From Sphingobacterium arenae (lineage in GTDB: Bacteria > Bacteroidota > Bacteroidia > Sphingobacteriales > Sphingobacteriaceae), in NCBI RefSeq assembly GCF_014692505.1, contig NZ_JACNYK010000009.1, forward strand, positions 25,755-89,754: a DNA stretch of 64,000 bases, in the 5' to 3' direction. Position numbers and translations under genes: made by a program. The notes below the pieces were generated by a model. It saw only the letters and a program-made list of their open reading frames with translations, was not told where the DNA came from and made no database searches. Each line of letters opens with the position of its first letter. Positions within the stretch are counted from its first letter, which is position 1. Positions 24,130 through 32,262 of this stretch are shown here, piece by piece.

Positions 24130-25608
24130 TTAGAATCTAACATTATACCCAATTGACAACCGTCCAAATGGAAAACTTCGATTGAAGTCGGGATATTGTT
24201 CTTCCTCAAAGTGTCCTTCCAACGCGAAGTAGCCAGAGCTGACATTTAGTGAAAAATTTTTGACGAGCCGCAAATTGGCTTCCAATGTTCCTGCATGTAA
24301 AATATAATAGGATTCATTACCGCTAATGGTGAAAAAGACACCACCATTATAATCACCGGTAATGAGTAGGCGATTCAGTAAACTTAACTCAGCATGGTAG
24401 CGGTACCCTGCTCCTGAACCATAATTGTAATTCCGACTGGCTCCATACAGCAAATAAGGATCTGGTACAGCCGCCAACAATATAGCACCAACGCCCACAC
24501 TCATGTTTAGGCGGTTTTGTTTTTTATAACGGAATTCTGAATTCCAATTGTAGGCCAAACTTTGCGCGCCATAGAAAAATGCATCGTTGTTATAGAAATC
24601 ATAATTAGCACTCAGTGTACCGTGATGATCACCATGCTTGGTTTCAAAGAATTTATTCCCGTACAAGAGCGCATGCACATTAACTGCGTTGATAAATGTG
24701 CTGTCTCCCTTTCCAAATTCCAAGTTTACATAAAACTGATCGAACGGTCGTTTTATATTTTCGGGGCCATTACTGTACCATAACCTGAGCCGACCATAGG
24801 ATCCGTTTTTCCCTCGCTCCACAATATCCCCTTCTTGCGCATCGAAGCGCCGGATACCGATATTTACTTCAGTCCATATCGTAGAGGAATCAACTGCATT
24901 ATAGGCATCTACTTTCCCCCATTTTCCGTCCAGCAAACGATTTAGACCATTCACTGGATTAACAAAAAAGGCACCTATTTCATTTGAAACACGTGAACGA
25001 CGGTGCCGATTTCCTCGTCCCAAAATATTACGCGCAATCCGGTGTGTCATCTCTCCCAAGATAATTCCACCATACGTGGTATTTACTAAATCGTTAATAG
25101 AAGGGGCTTGTGTTTCACCGCCGGTTTCCCAAAGATAACTCCCAGCGAAGGTGGCCAGACTGGATTGATAAAAGCTATAACCGTTGCTCCTGAAAGCATT
25201 AAAATATAGCTGTCCGTGATAAGGATGATCTAAATGATTTGTCGTAAACTGATTATCATCCCAATCCCAAGCAGATAATCGTTGATGGTTGATGAAATTT
25301 TTTAAACTGATGTAGGAATACGGGTCTTTCGTTATAAACCGATTAAAAGTAGCAGGAACGATATTGGCAATGAGCCACTCGGAACCGGCACGCAAAAAGT
25401 TCTTTTCTCGTTTAGGTTCTTGGGTGGTACGAGCGAAATGGAGTGGCAAATCTGCTTGAAAACGTTTCCCCCAGCGAGCCTGCCTACTGGTGTCCAGCAG
25501 CTGTACAGTCGTGTCAACATGGTGCAAAGTACCAAAATGCTGGGCATCAGCATGGCTCCTAAAAAAGGCTAAAATGGTCAACAAGAAACAATAACGTATC
25601 AATCTCAT
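24130..25608 (-). CDS. DUF3943 domain outer-membrane-associated protein
   Basis: This protein of 492 residues begins with a signal peptide (RYCFLLTILAFFRSHADA). The conserved DUF3943 core lies around residues 90-250 (NHQRLSAWDWDDNQFTTNHL, HPYHGQLYFNAFRSNGYSFY, GGIILGEMTHRIARNILG). The remainder alternates polar and aromatic residues like a beta-barrel and ends in YNVRF, a barrel-type C-terminus. Its function is unknown. ATG at 25608 is chosen because the signal peptide starts there and a -7 element lies 17 bases upstream; the longer frame overlaps the divergent neighbour. Confidence 0.85.
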   Translation of the reverse strand: MRLIRYCFLLTILAFFRSHADAQHFGTLHHVDTTVQLLDTSRQARWGKRFQADLPLHFARTTQEPKREKNFLRAGSEWLIANIVPATFNRFITKDPYSYISLKNFINHQRLSAWDWDDNQFTTNHLDHPYHGQLYFNAFRSNGYSFYQSSLATFAGSYLWETGGETQAPSINDLVNTTYGGIILGEMTHRIARNILGRGNRHRRSRVSNEIGAFFVNPVNGLNRLLDGKWGKVDAYNAVDSSTIWTEVNIGIRRFDAQEGDIVERGKNGSYGRLRLWYSNGPENIKRPFDQFYVNLEFGKGDSTFINAVNVHALLYGNKFFETKHGDHHGTLSANYDFYNNDAFFYGAQSLAYNWNSEFRYKKQNRLNMSVGVGAILLAAVPDPYLLYGASRNYNYGSGAGYRYHAELSLLNRLLITGDYNGGVFFTISGNESYYILHAGTLEANLRLVKNFSLNVSSGYFALEGHFEEEQYPDFNRSFPFGRLSIGYNVRF

Positions 25609-25624
25609 TATTATCTTAAACGCA

Positions 25625-25632
25625 CAAAGGTA
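25625..25632 (-). promoter_or_regulatory. -7 element for the DUF3943 gene
   Basis: The minus strand reads TACCTTTG, matching TAnnTTTG, 17 bases from the ATG at 25608. No firm -33 element is seen. Confidence 0.5.
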
Positions 25633-25696
25633 TAATTTGTGTGAACATGTTCTCGTATAATTTGTTATTTTTATGTAGAACCAACATAGACATATC

Positions 25697-26392
25697 ATGA
25701 AGAAATTAATTTTATCAACTGTTTTAATGCTTATTGCCACACTAATTATGGCACAAACTTCGTCAAATCTGAAAGGTGTATATACAACGAAAAAAGGCGG
25801 TATGAATATCGTTTGGATGTTTATTGATGGATATTCTTCTCAGATTACCTACAAAGATGACGCTTATGTATCGACCTTTGGTGGCCCTTACGCCTATCAA
25901 GATGGAACACTAAACATTCAGATTGAATATAATGATGTCGATGCGAGTATGATTGGCCAAACAGAAAGCTTCGCTTTGACTGCAAATACGGACGGTTTAC
26001 AAGAACAAGCCGGATCGACATGGAAAAAGGTACTGGCTAAGGCCCAAGATTTGGATGGGTTGTGGCGGATAACCGGACGAAAACAAGGCGACAATCTTGT
26101 TCAAATACACCAAAGTGGCACACGAAAAACCATTAAGCTCTTAGTGGATGGCTATTTCCAATGGGTAGCTATAGATCCGGGAGCGAAGACTTTTTCCGGT
26201 ACGGGAGGTGGACATTATACGTTTACCGATGGAAAATATAGTGAGTATATTCTCTTTTTCTCTCGAGATAATTCCCGTGTCGGAGCTCGTTTAAGCTTTG
26301 ATGGTGAATTGAAAGATGGTGCTTGGCACCATAGTGGTTTGAGCTCAAAAGGTGATCCTATATATGAAATTTGGAGTAGAGATAAAAAGTAA
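25697..26392 (+). CDS. exported protein with two lipocalin-like (DUF4488-type) repeats
   Basis: A clear signal peptide (KKLILSTVLMLIATLIMAQ) precedes two similar halves of about 100 residues. The first runs from LKGVYTTKKGGMNIVWMFID to FALTANTDG; the second from LDGLWRITGRKQGDNLVQIH to RLSFDGELKDGAW. Both share a G-x-Y/W opening, a DGY(F/S) turn and an F-x-GxxG-x-Y-x-DG-x-Y segment (SGTGGGHYTFTDGKYSEY). This resembles DUF4488/lipocalin-like proteins of Bacteroidota; the family name is from memory. The role is unknown. It ends only 5 bases before the convergent sigma-factor gene. Confidence 0.75.
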   Translation: MKKLILSTVLMLIATLIMAQTSSNLKGVYTTKKGGMNIVWMFIDGYSSQITYKDDAYVSTFGGPYAYQDGTLNIQIEYNDVDASMIGQTESFALTANTDGLQEQAGSTWKKVLAKAQDLDGLWRITGRKQGDNLVQIHQSGTRKTIKLLVDGYFQWVAIDPGAKTFSGTGGGHYTFTDGKYSEYILFFSRDNSRVGARLSFDGELKDGAWHHSGLSSKGDPIYEIWSRDKK

Positions 26393-26397
26393 AAGGA

Positions 26398-26994
26398 TTA
26401 AAAATTAGTCAGGAATGTACACACTAAAAACGTGGTATAAAAACTGATATCTTTTTCTTTAAAGATCAGACGTAAAGCTGAAAGGGCTTTTGACCTGGCA
26501 AAGTATACATTGTTCGCGGTGGTTCCTAAGGTCTCACAAATTTCCAGTGTACCCAGTCCCTCAAGATAAGACAGGCGAAACACTTCTGCCTGCTGTGTCG
26601 GGAGCTTGTCCAACTCTGCAACAATCTGATCAATCAGTTCTGTATAGATGATATGCGTGAGTATATCTGTCCTCGTCTCTACCATGTCCCGCAACAACTC
26701 TTCCCGTAAATCAACTGTTTTATGATACGAAGAACCTATATGATTATAACAGGCATTGCGGATCGTCAGGTACAGAAAAGATTTGATTGCTTCTACAGAT
26801 ACGGCCTTTTCACGTCCTTGCCACAACTTATAAAATGACTCAGAAACAATCTCCTCCGAAGCCTCCCTATTTTTGGTAATTTTATATGCAAAAAAACGCA
26901 ACTGTTCGCCATACTGCAACATAAAAAACAGTAGTCCGTCTTCTTCACCGGCTCGTAGCATATCAAGGTATTTTCTGCTCTCTAATAATTGCAT
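26398..26994 (-). CDS. RNA polymerase ECF-type sigma factor
   Basis: This sigma-70 factor of the FecI/HasI-like Bacteroidota group likely transcribes the neighbouring SusC/SusD locus. Region 2 is visible at about residues 30-60 (FAYKITKNREASEEIVSESF). Region 4 follows at about 140-185 (LDKLPTQQAEVFRLSYLEGL, then TANNVYFARSKALSALR). ATG at 26994 gives 199 residues, a normal length; further in-frame starts upstream lack conservation. Unusually it lies at the downstream end of the locus, about 9 kb from its presumed anti-sigma FecR, and has its own -7 element at 27037-27044. Confidence 0.92.
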   Translation of the reverse strand: MQLLESRKYLDMLRAGEEDGLLFFMLQYGEQLRFFAYKITKNREASEEIVSESFYKLWQGREKAVSVEAIKSFLYLTIRNACYNHIGSSYHKTVDLREELLRDMVETRTDILTHIIYTELIDQIVAELDKLPTQQAEVFRLSYLEGLGTLEICETLGTTANNVYFARSKALSALRLIFKEKDISFYTTFLVCTFLTNF

Positions 26995-27036
26995 TTCAGG
27001 TTTTTCATATCTAGTATAAAAACAGAAGCAAAATAA

Positions 27037-27044
27037 CAAAAATA
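27037..27044 (-). promoter_or_regulatory. -7 element for the ECF sigma gene
   Basis: The minus strand reads TATTTTTG (TAnnTTTG) 42 bases before the ATG at 26994, suggesting that the sigma gene can be transcribed separately from the SusC/SusD operon. Confidence 0.5.
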
Positions 27045-27098
27045 AATATGACTAGCCTGAGAATGAGCCGTTATGTTTTTGTTAAGAAAAGTTACTTT

Positions 27099-28136
27099 TC
27101 ATCTAATCAGTTTTCCATTCTTCCAAACCATCTGCTCGCCCCAAAAAGGCATAATCGTATTTTCGCAGTTTACGCCGGCAAGATGCTTCAAGGTCTGCGT
27201 GATAGACGCTTGCCCCTTCGGTTCATGTCGTAGTTCGATCAGATGCGATAATACCGCATATTTTGGATTAACCAATCCCTCCGCAGTGCCTATAATATCA
27301 TTTTCCCTTGGTGCACCCCAACGCAAGATCAGCATATCGACATCACCCTGTACATTAGCGAATCGATCGGATTCAAAACCAGAATCTCCACAATGTAACA
27401 GCGAGAAGCCTCCCCCATCGGCACCGCAATCTATACGCAAGGACATCACGAAATCGGGAAGTTTAGGACTTCTTAAATGACTGGAAATATCTGTTCGGAC
27501 GGTAAACTTACCAATCTGATAACTTGTAGCCGTTGTTGACAAATACTCCGCACAGCCTTTATAGAAATTTGTAATGACTGGTTTACCGGCTTTTGTCATT
27601 GCTTCCATAAGCTTCACATGCGCGTGATCACCATGGTTATGCGTGATACAAAGAAAATCCAGATAAGGTTCCAATTGCTCGGCCAATCGGTGTTCTACAT
27701 CGATACCAAAACAGCCAGAGGGGGTCTTTACGACAAATCCCATGTTATACAATAACCAAACCCGGGCTGTTCCCTTTTTTAACTTGGTCTTCTTCACCTC
27801 ATCCAGCACTTTATCGAAAGCTTCCCGATAACAGTAGATCATCGGAACTTCTTTTTCCATTTGCTCAGCTTCGTCTTCCGTCTTGGCTAAATAGGCTTTA
27901 AAGGTACTAGCTTCCAAACGATCCGAATAGCGCTGAAACTGATGTAAAAAGGCTAACCGTTTCTCATCCAGGCGCAAAGGCGATGTTTTGCGGAATGCCG
28001 CCATAGAGTCTATGGCGGTATTGGTGGCATATTCAAGTTTCTGCGTAAAACCGGGCTGCACGGTCATGATAACCACAATCAACGTGGTGAGTATATTTTT
28101 CATGGTCCATATTCTTTTATTCATCATCATTTTCAT
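27099..28136 (-). CDS. exported metallo-beta-lactamase-fold hydrolase
   Basis: This predicted periplasmic metal-dependent hydrolase has a signal peptide at about residues 12-31 (MKNILTTLIVVIMTVQPGFT), then a helical region. The MBL core starts around residue 125 (ARVWLLYNMGFVVKTPSGCF). The metal-binding motif THNHGDHAH is at 165-173; further ligands are likely in LLHCGDSGF and LSHLIELRHE. It resembles the UlaG/RomA-like branch more than beta-lactamases (inference). It is the only enzyme encoded between SusC and the sigma factor, making it the best candidate to process the imported ligand. Neighbour spacing is 13 bases upstream. Confidence 0.88.
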   Translation of the reverse strand: MKMMMNKRIWTMKNILTTLIVVIMTVQPGFTQKLEYATNTAIDSMAAFRKTSPLRLDEKRLAFLHQFQRYSDRLEASTFKAYLAKTEDEAEQMEKEVPMIYCYREAFDKVLDEVKKTKLKKGTARVWLLYNMGFVVKTPSGCFGIDVEHRLAEQLEPYLDFLCITHNHGDHAHVKLMEAMTKAGKPVITNFYKGCAEYLSTTATSYQIGKFTVRTDISSHLRSPKLPDFVMSLRIDCGADGGGFSLLHCGDSGFESDRFANVQGDVDMLILRWGAPRENDIIGTAEGLVNPKYAVLSHLIELRHEPKGQASITQTLKHLAGVNCENTIMPFWGEQMVWKNGKLIR

Positions 28137-28149
28137 CGTCCGAAAGAGT

Positions 28150-28845
28150 TTAAGGAATAACCGACTCCAGATAGCTTGGCGTCACGAGTGTATCAATATC
28201 ACTTTCATTAATTAGATATCGTGTTTTACTCCGCACGAACCCTCCGGGTTTAGCATCATGCAGCTCTAAGCGTTCTACGACACGCACCTCTTCCGTAAAC
28301 TGTCCGTTGCTCTGCTCGTAACTGACCAAATTATCTACAACCCCTACCCGATTATCGAATTCGATCGTTTGACCATCAGAAATAAATCGAGGCATGACGT
28401 GCAACAATGTTCCTACATAATTCGGACCATACACAAAACCTCCTTGATCCGTCAGCAATGACCTGTTTCCAAAAGCATCCACATTCCACGCCTCGATCAA
28501 AACATTCCCTTCAATACCGGACATATCCAATTCAGCATAATAACTGGCCAAATCTTCCTCATAGTTTTCCGGCACATAATTCACCTTTACCGAATCCGGA
28601 TTACCCGAAGCAGCGTTCCATCTCAACACGCAGTGTGCTCTGTTCACATCCTCCACAGGTAGAATTCGAACACCTACTTTTTCATAACCTGATTTCACTT
28701 CCAATTCTGCAATTTTTCCTGCATATACAATCGGTCCGTTTTTGATGTGCTGATTCAGCAATTCATCCGCGTCATCACAGCTTATTGCCGTAAACACCAA
28801 CAAGCCTATTGTCATTTGTTTTATATAGTTATACATTGTCAACAT
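28150..28845 (-). CDS. DUF4998 domain lipoprotein
   Basis: This lipoprotein of 231 residues has its lipobox Cys at residue 23 (FTAISCDD). The segment HIKNGPIVYAGKIAELEVKS followed by GYEKVGVRILPVEDVN is the characteristic start of DUF4998, a family found next to SusD in Bacteroidota loci and thought to bind ligand at the surface. The C-terminus has a beta-rich domain (RYLINESDIDTLVTPSYLES). It lies between the DUF5000-type lipoprotein (10 bases) and the MBL hydrolase (13 bases) and is clearly in the same operon. The ligand is unknown. Confidence 0.85.
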   Translation of the reverse strand: MLTMYNYIKQMTIGLLVFTAISCDDADELLNQHIKNGPIVYAGKIAELEVKSGYEKVGVRILPVEDVNRAHCVLRWNAASGNPDSVKVNYVPENYEEDLASYYAELDMSGIEGNVLIEAWNVDAFGNRSLLTDQGGFVYGPNYVGTLLHVMPRFISDGQTIEFDNRVGVVDNLVSYEQSNGQFTEEVRVVERLELHDAKPGGFVRSKTRYLINESDIDTLVTPSYLESVIP

Positions 28846-28855
28846 TCTTTTTTGA

Positions 28856-30202
28856 TTAATAATACTTCAATACCTCCCCAAACATTTTGAACTCATTGAT
28901 GGTATAGAAGTTCTCGTTTGCCGTATAACTTTCCATAAGTTGAAGCCGCATATAACGGAACGATGCCGTAGGAGTTGCCTCTGGGTTTACGTTGTCCTCG
29001 GAGATAGCGTATTCCTGTCTGTTATAAAAATAATCAGTCTCTTCCTGCGTGATACTTGCTGAATTGGCCGGCATCTTACCTTCGTATTCACCAATTAACG
29101 TCCACCCTTCTGGAAAATTAGACCAACGCGATGCATTGGCATCATCGGTTCCCCAGATTCTGAACCGCTTTACACTCGACCGAGAATACAGGTAACTAGA
29201 CGATGGACGTGGGTAAAGTTGCACACGACTAAGTCGTAAATCTTGGCGCAAGTCAAACGTTACGTAAACATCGTCGATATATGTACGTTGCCCATCCGAA
29301 GATTCCTCGTAAAACTTACGCGCCAAAAAGTTATTTGCGGTCGTTACGCCGTTAAACATGGTTATCGGCGCAAAGCCTGCACTGTGGGTGGTGGCATCGT
29401 TTAGCAAACCTGTTACCGGATCAACTCCAAATTCTGCAAAATCTTTACTTGTTGTCCCATAAGTTGGATTGAAATAAGTAACTGCCTCTACCAAATTATA
29501 ATCAATGATATCTTCCTTAAAAGGAGTGATCATTTCGATCAGGGTATCCGTCCGATTACCCCACTTATCCGACAACGCAAATCCAAAGGTTTGCTCCACA
29601 TTATCGTATTGTCTCAAATAAGTAGCTGTATTGAGGGAATCCGAACTATAAATCGTTTTAGAAGGATCTTCAATCAACGTTTTCTCCCCCAGTTGTATTT
29701 CATCTTCCGTCAACACATGGATCGCAAAAGGCAAAGCCTCTTTGTTGTCCCATTCCAGTTTTACACCACCAAAAGCCGGCGTAGCCAACAAACTTGCCCG
29801 GGCGACCTCCACCGGCGACAACAAAGGCTTATCGCGTACTTGCGTAATATCCGATCTGTTGCCGCTTTCATCCATGACCGCCAAATCCACCGTAACTTCA
29901 TTAGTCCCGGTAAAACCTTCCACCAAAATCGTATTGCTATAACGCGACACTTTGAACTCCACCTCATTGCCCATCTTATTGATATAGGTAGCCACCACCT
30001 GTGCGTGATTCGGGTTTCCGGCGGGCAAACTAAAATGAATTTCTAAGGCTCCGGCCATCGGCACCACACGGTTCACCGTCAATTTTTCGGGTGTGTCCGT
30101 ACCAAAATTGGGCTGTTCGATTCCTAAATAGGAGTCCATGCAGGAGACCGCCATCATACTGATAATCAGCACGAGGGTTGCGTATATTCTATTGCTTTTC
30201 AT
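28856..30202 (-). CDS. DUF4959/DUF5126/DUF5000-type surface lipoprotein
   Basis: This is a probable surface ligand-binding lipoprotein (Cys at residue 21, MMAVSCMDS). Three regions can be seen: an N-terminal immunoglobulin-like part (LTVNRVVPMAGALEIHFSLP), a middle part (GGVKLEWDNKEALPFAIHVL), and a C-terminal discoidin-like DUF5000 domain (about residues 285-448; VYVTFDLRQDLRLSRVQLYP, FRYMRLQLMESY, INEFKMFGEV). This order is standard for SusD-linked lipoproteins in Bacteroidota. ATG at 30202 is used; the upstream in-frame TTG at 30214 is less likely. It starts 16 bases after the susD stop. Confidence 0.88.
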   Translation of the reverse strand: MKSNRIYATLVLIISMMAVSCMDSYLGIEQPNFGTDTPEKLTVNRVVPMAGALEIHFSLPAGNPNHAQVVATYINKMGNEVEFKVSRYSNTILVEGFTGTNEVTVDLAVMDESGNRSDITQVRDKPLLSPVEVARASLLATPAFGGVKLEWDNKEALPFAIHVLTEDEIQLGEKTLIEDPSKTIYSSDSLNTATYLRQYDNVEQTFGFALSDKWGNRTDTLIEMITPFKEDIIDYNLVEAVTYFNPTYGTTSKDFAEFGVDPVTGLLNDATTHSAGFAPITMFNGVTTANNFLARKFYEESSDGQRTYIDDVYVTFDLRQDLRLSRVQLYPRPSSSYLYSRSSVKRFRIWGTDDANASRWSNFPEGWTLIGEYEGKMPANSASITQEETDYFYNRQEYAISEDNVNPEATPTASFRYMRLQLMESYTANENFYTINEFKMFGEVLKYY

Positions 30203-30218
30203 TTTCGCTATCAATTAA

Positions 30219-32240
30219 TTACCACCCTGGGTTTTGTATAAGATTTCTATTCTGAAGTAATGTATTGGTTTTGATCGGCATGAGGTAGTCCTTCATCGAA
30301 AACCTCGGTTGCAAAAGCACTTTCAAGGTATAAAAATCAGCTTTATTTTCGCCTTCTTTATTCCAGCCCAAAATAGGTTGATTGTACACTTCCTCTGCCA
30401 TAAGCCAGCGACGCACATCATAATAATAATGCCCTTCAAAAGCCAGTTCATTAAGACGCTCCTGACGGATAATCTCCCTCAATCCGCTCTGATTATCCGG
30501 TTTCGTCTTATACGGGGCAGAAGCATATTTTTGCCAACTATCGACCACGCCTTCCATTCCCGAACGAGCACGAATCACATCTAGATAATGATAGGCATTG
30601 TTTCCCTGAGAATCTGTCACACGAGGTCCATCGACCTCATTAAGACATTCGGCCAAGAGCAAATACAAATCTGCTAAGCGAATAATCGGAAAGGAATACG
30701 GTTCGTAAATTAATTCTACCCGCGTCGCGGTATATGTCGTCCTGAGATGCACCATTTTTTTCGTCAGATAACCCGACAAAGGATAAAAACCATACTCTAC
30801 CCCATATTTAAAGCCACTCCCCATGTGCCGCATAAAATTCGGAAATGCCGGATTCGACAGGGGTTCAGAACGACCTTCCCAAATACCACCGTCAAAACCT
30901 ACGGAAGCATAAAATCGCAGGGAACGATTATGATGTAACAATGCCGTTTCTTGTCCGCTTTTTATCAAAAACTTGGTATGATCTGCCTCCGGCAATTGCG
31001 TTGTATAACGATTCGCATACCAGCCATTTCGATCCCATTCGGCATCTTCCTCTATGGGTACTCCGTTAGCTGAATAAAAAGACTCCACCACGTTCAATGT
31101 AGGTGCATGCCGTTGTCCAATATCCGGAGCACCGGAGCCTGCCATATTATCCCATTCGGAATTGCTTAACATACTGGCAAAGCGCTGCAACTGTCGTGTA
31201 CTCGCATTCGTCGCCCAAATAATTTCCTGATTCCAAGGCTGGGTAACAGCCTGGCGCAGGCTAATCATCGCTTTGGTCGTATCGTTAATATTGGTACTAT
31301 TCACATCCGGAATAGCACCGGAGCCTGCATCGGCACTGACCAGTATACGATATCCGGCTTCCTCGGCAGAACGTATCGCCTCATCAGCCGCTGTCAAAGC
31401 TCGCTGCCATCTTTCCCGACTATCACCCTCCGGAAAAAGCTCCACTCCACGGTTATCGGTGTAGCCAAGATAATAGTTGTTGTTGTTAAAAATCGGACTC
31501 GCCGCCAACACCAGCGTCTTGGCTTTGATACTCCGTGCGATCGTTTTAGTAAAACGACCATATTCCGACGCCGGATCGATCTCCCCGACAACAGGTAAAG
31601 ATTCAATCGCCTCGTCCAACAAATTGACGATATAATCCGTTACCTGATCAACCGGCTCTCGGTAAAAAGCTAATTCCTCGCCCTTTGCGGCAATAGGAAT
31701 CACCTTATCCACAATTGGAATCGGGCCGTAGAGTTGAAACAAATAGAAATTAAGGTAAGCTTTAATGGTTTTCACCTCGGCGATCCACCGTTCCCGTTCC
31801 ATTTCATCCATATCTCTAGGGCCTCCATCTTCCGGACCAATATGCTCCAGAAATACGTTGCAATGCCGTATCCCTTGCCATATATTTTTGGTTGCACCAT
31901 TCTCACCATCCCAGAAATTCATATAAGGGTTTGCCGTATTATTTCCGTTAAAAAATAGCAGGGTGGTGCTGGTAATATGTGCCGTATTCCCTCCTGGCGT
32001 ATTCAACGGATCGTATACCACATCACCACCTCCAGAAAGGCCAAGCGTATTGATCGGATCTGCAACTACAGGAAGACTTCCATAGCATGTAAACAAATAT
32101 TTCTCTGCGTTATACCGATCTTTAAATGCGTCCTCCAAAACCGGTTTATCGTCCGGCAATATATCCAAGTATTTATTACATCCCACAGCGGTCAATAACA
32201 AGACTACTATCGCCGCGTATATTTTATTTTTGACTATCAT
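30219..32240 (-). CDS. SusD/RagB-type surface lipoprotein (large)
   Basis: This is the ligand-binding partner of the upstream SusC. The lipobox is AVGC (Cys21), followed by NKYLDILPDDKP, the usual SusD opening. The TPR-like part includes EVKTIKAYLNFYLFQLYGPI. The C-terminal signature is IIRQERLNELAFEGHYYYDV, and the protein ends TNTLLQNRNLIQNPGW, the common SusD finish. At 673 residues it is longer than typical (500-600), with extra loops in the second half (YFTSQ-like surface region around 400-500). It starts 22 bases after the susC stop codon. Confidence 0.95.
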   Translation of the reverse strand: MIVKNKIYAAIVVLLLTAVGCNKYLDILPDDKPVLEDAFKDRYNAEKYLFTCYGSLPVVADPINTLGLSGGGDVVYDPLNTPGGNTAHITSTTLLFFNGNNTANPYMNFWDGENGATKNIWQGIRHCNVFLEHIGPEDGGPRDMDEMERERWIAEVKTIKAYLNFYLFQLYGPIPIVDKVIPIAAKGEELAFYREPVDQVTDYIVNLLDEAIESLPVVGEIDPASEYGRFTKTIARSIKAKTLVLAASPIFNNNNYYLGYTDNRGVELFPEGDSRERWQRALTAADEAIRSAEEAGYRILVSADAGSGAIPDVNSTNINDTTKAMISLRQAVTQPWNQEIIWATNASTRQLQRFASMLSNSEWDNMAGSGAPDIGQRHAPTLNVVESFYSANGVPIEEDAEWDRNGWYANRYTTQLPEADHTKFLIKSGQETALLHHNRSLRFYASVGFDGGIWEGRSEPLSNPAFPNFMRHMGSGFKYGVEYGFYPLSGYLTKKMVHLRTTYTATRVELIYEPYSFPIIRLADLYLLLAECLNEVDGPRVTDSQGNNAYHYLDVIRARSGMEGVVDSWQKYASAPYKTKPDNQSGLREIIRQERLNELAFEGHYYYDVRRWLMAEEVYNQPILGWNKEGENKADFYTLKVLLQPRFSMKDYLMPIKTNTLLQNRNLIQNPGW

Positions 32241-32262
32241 ATCAATGCGTTCTAACTTGTTA

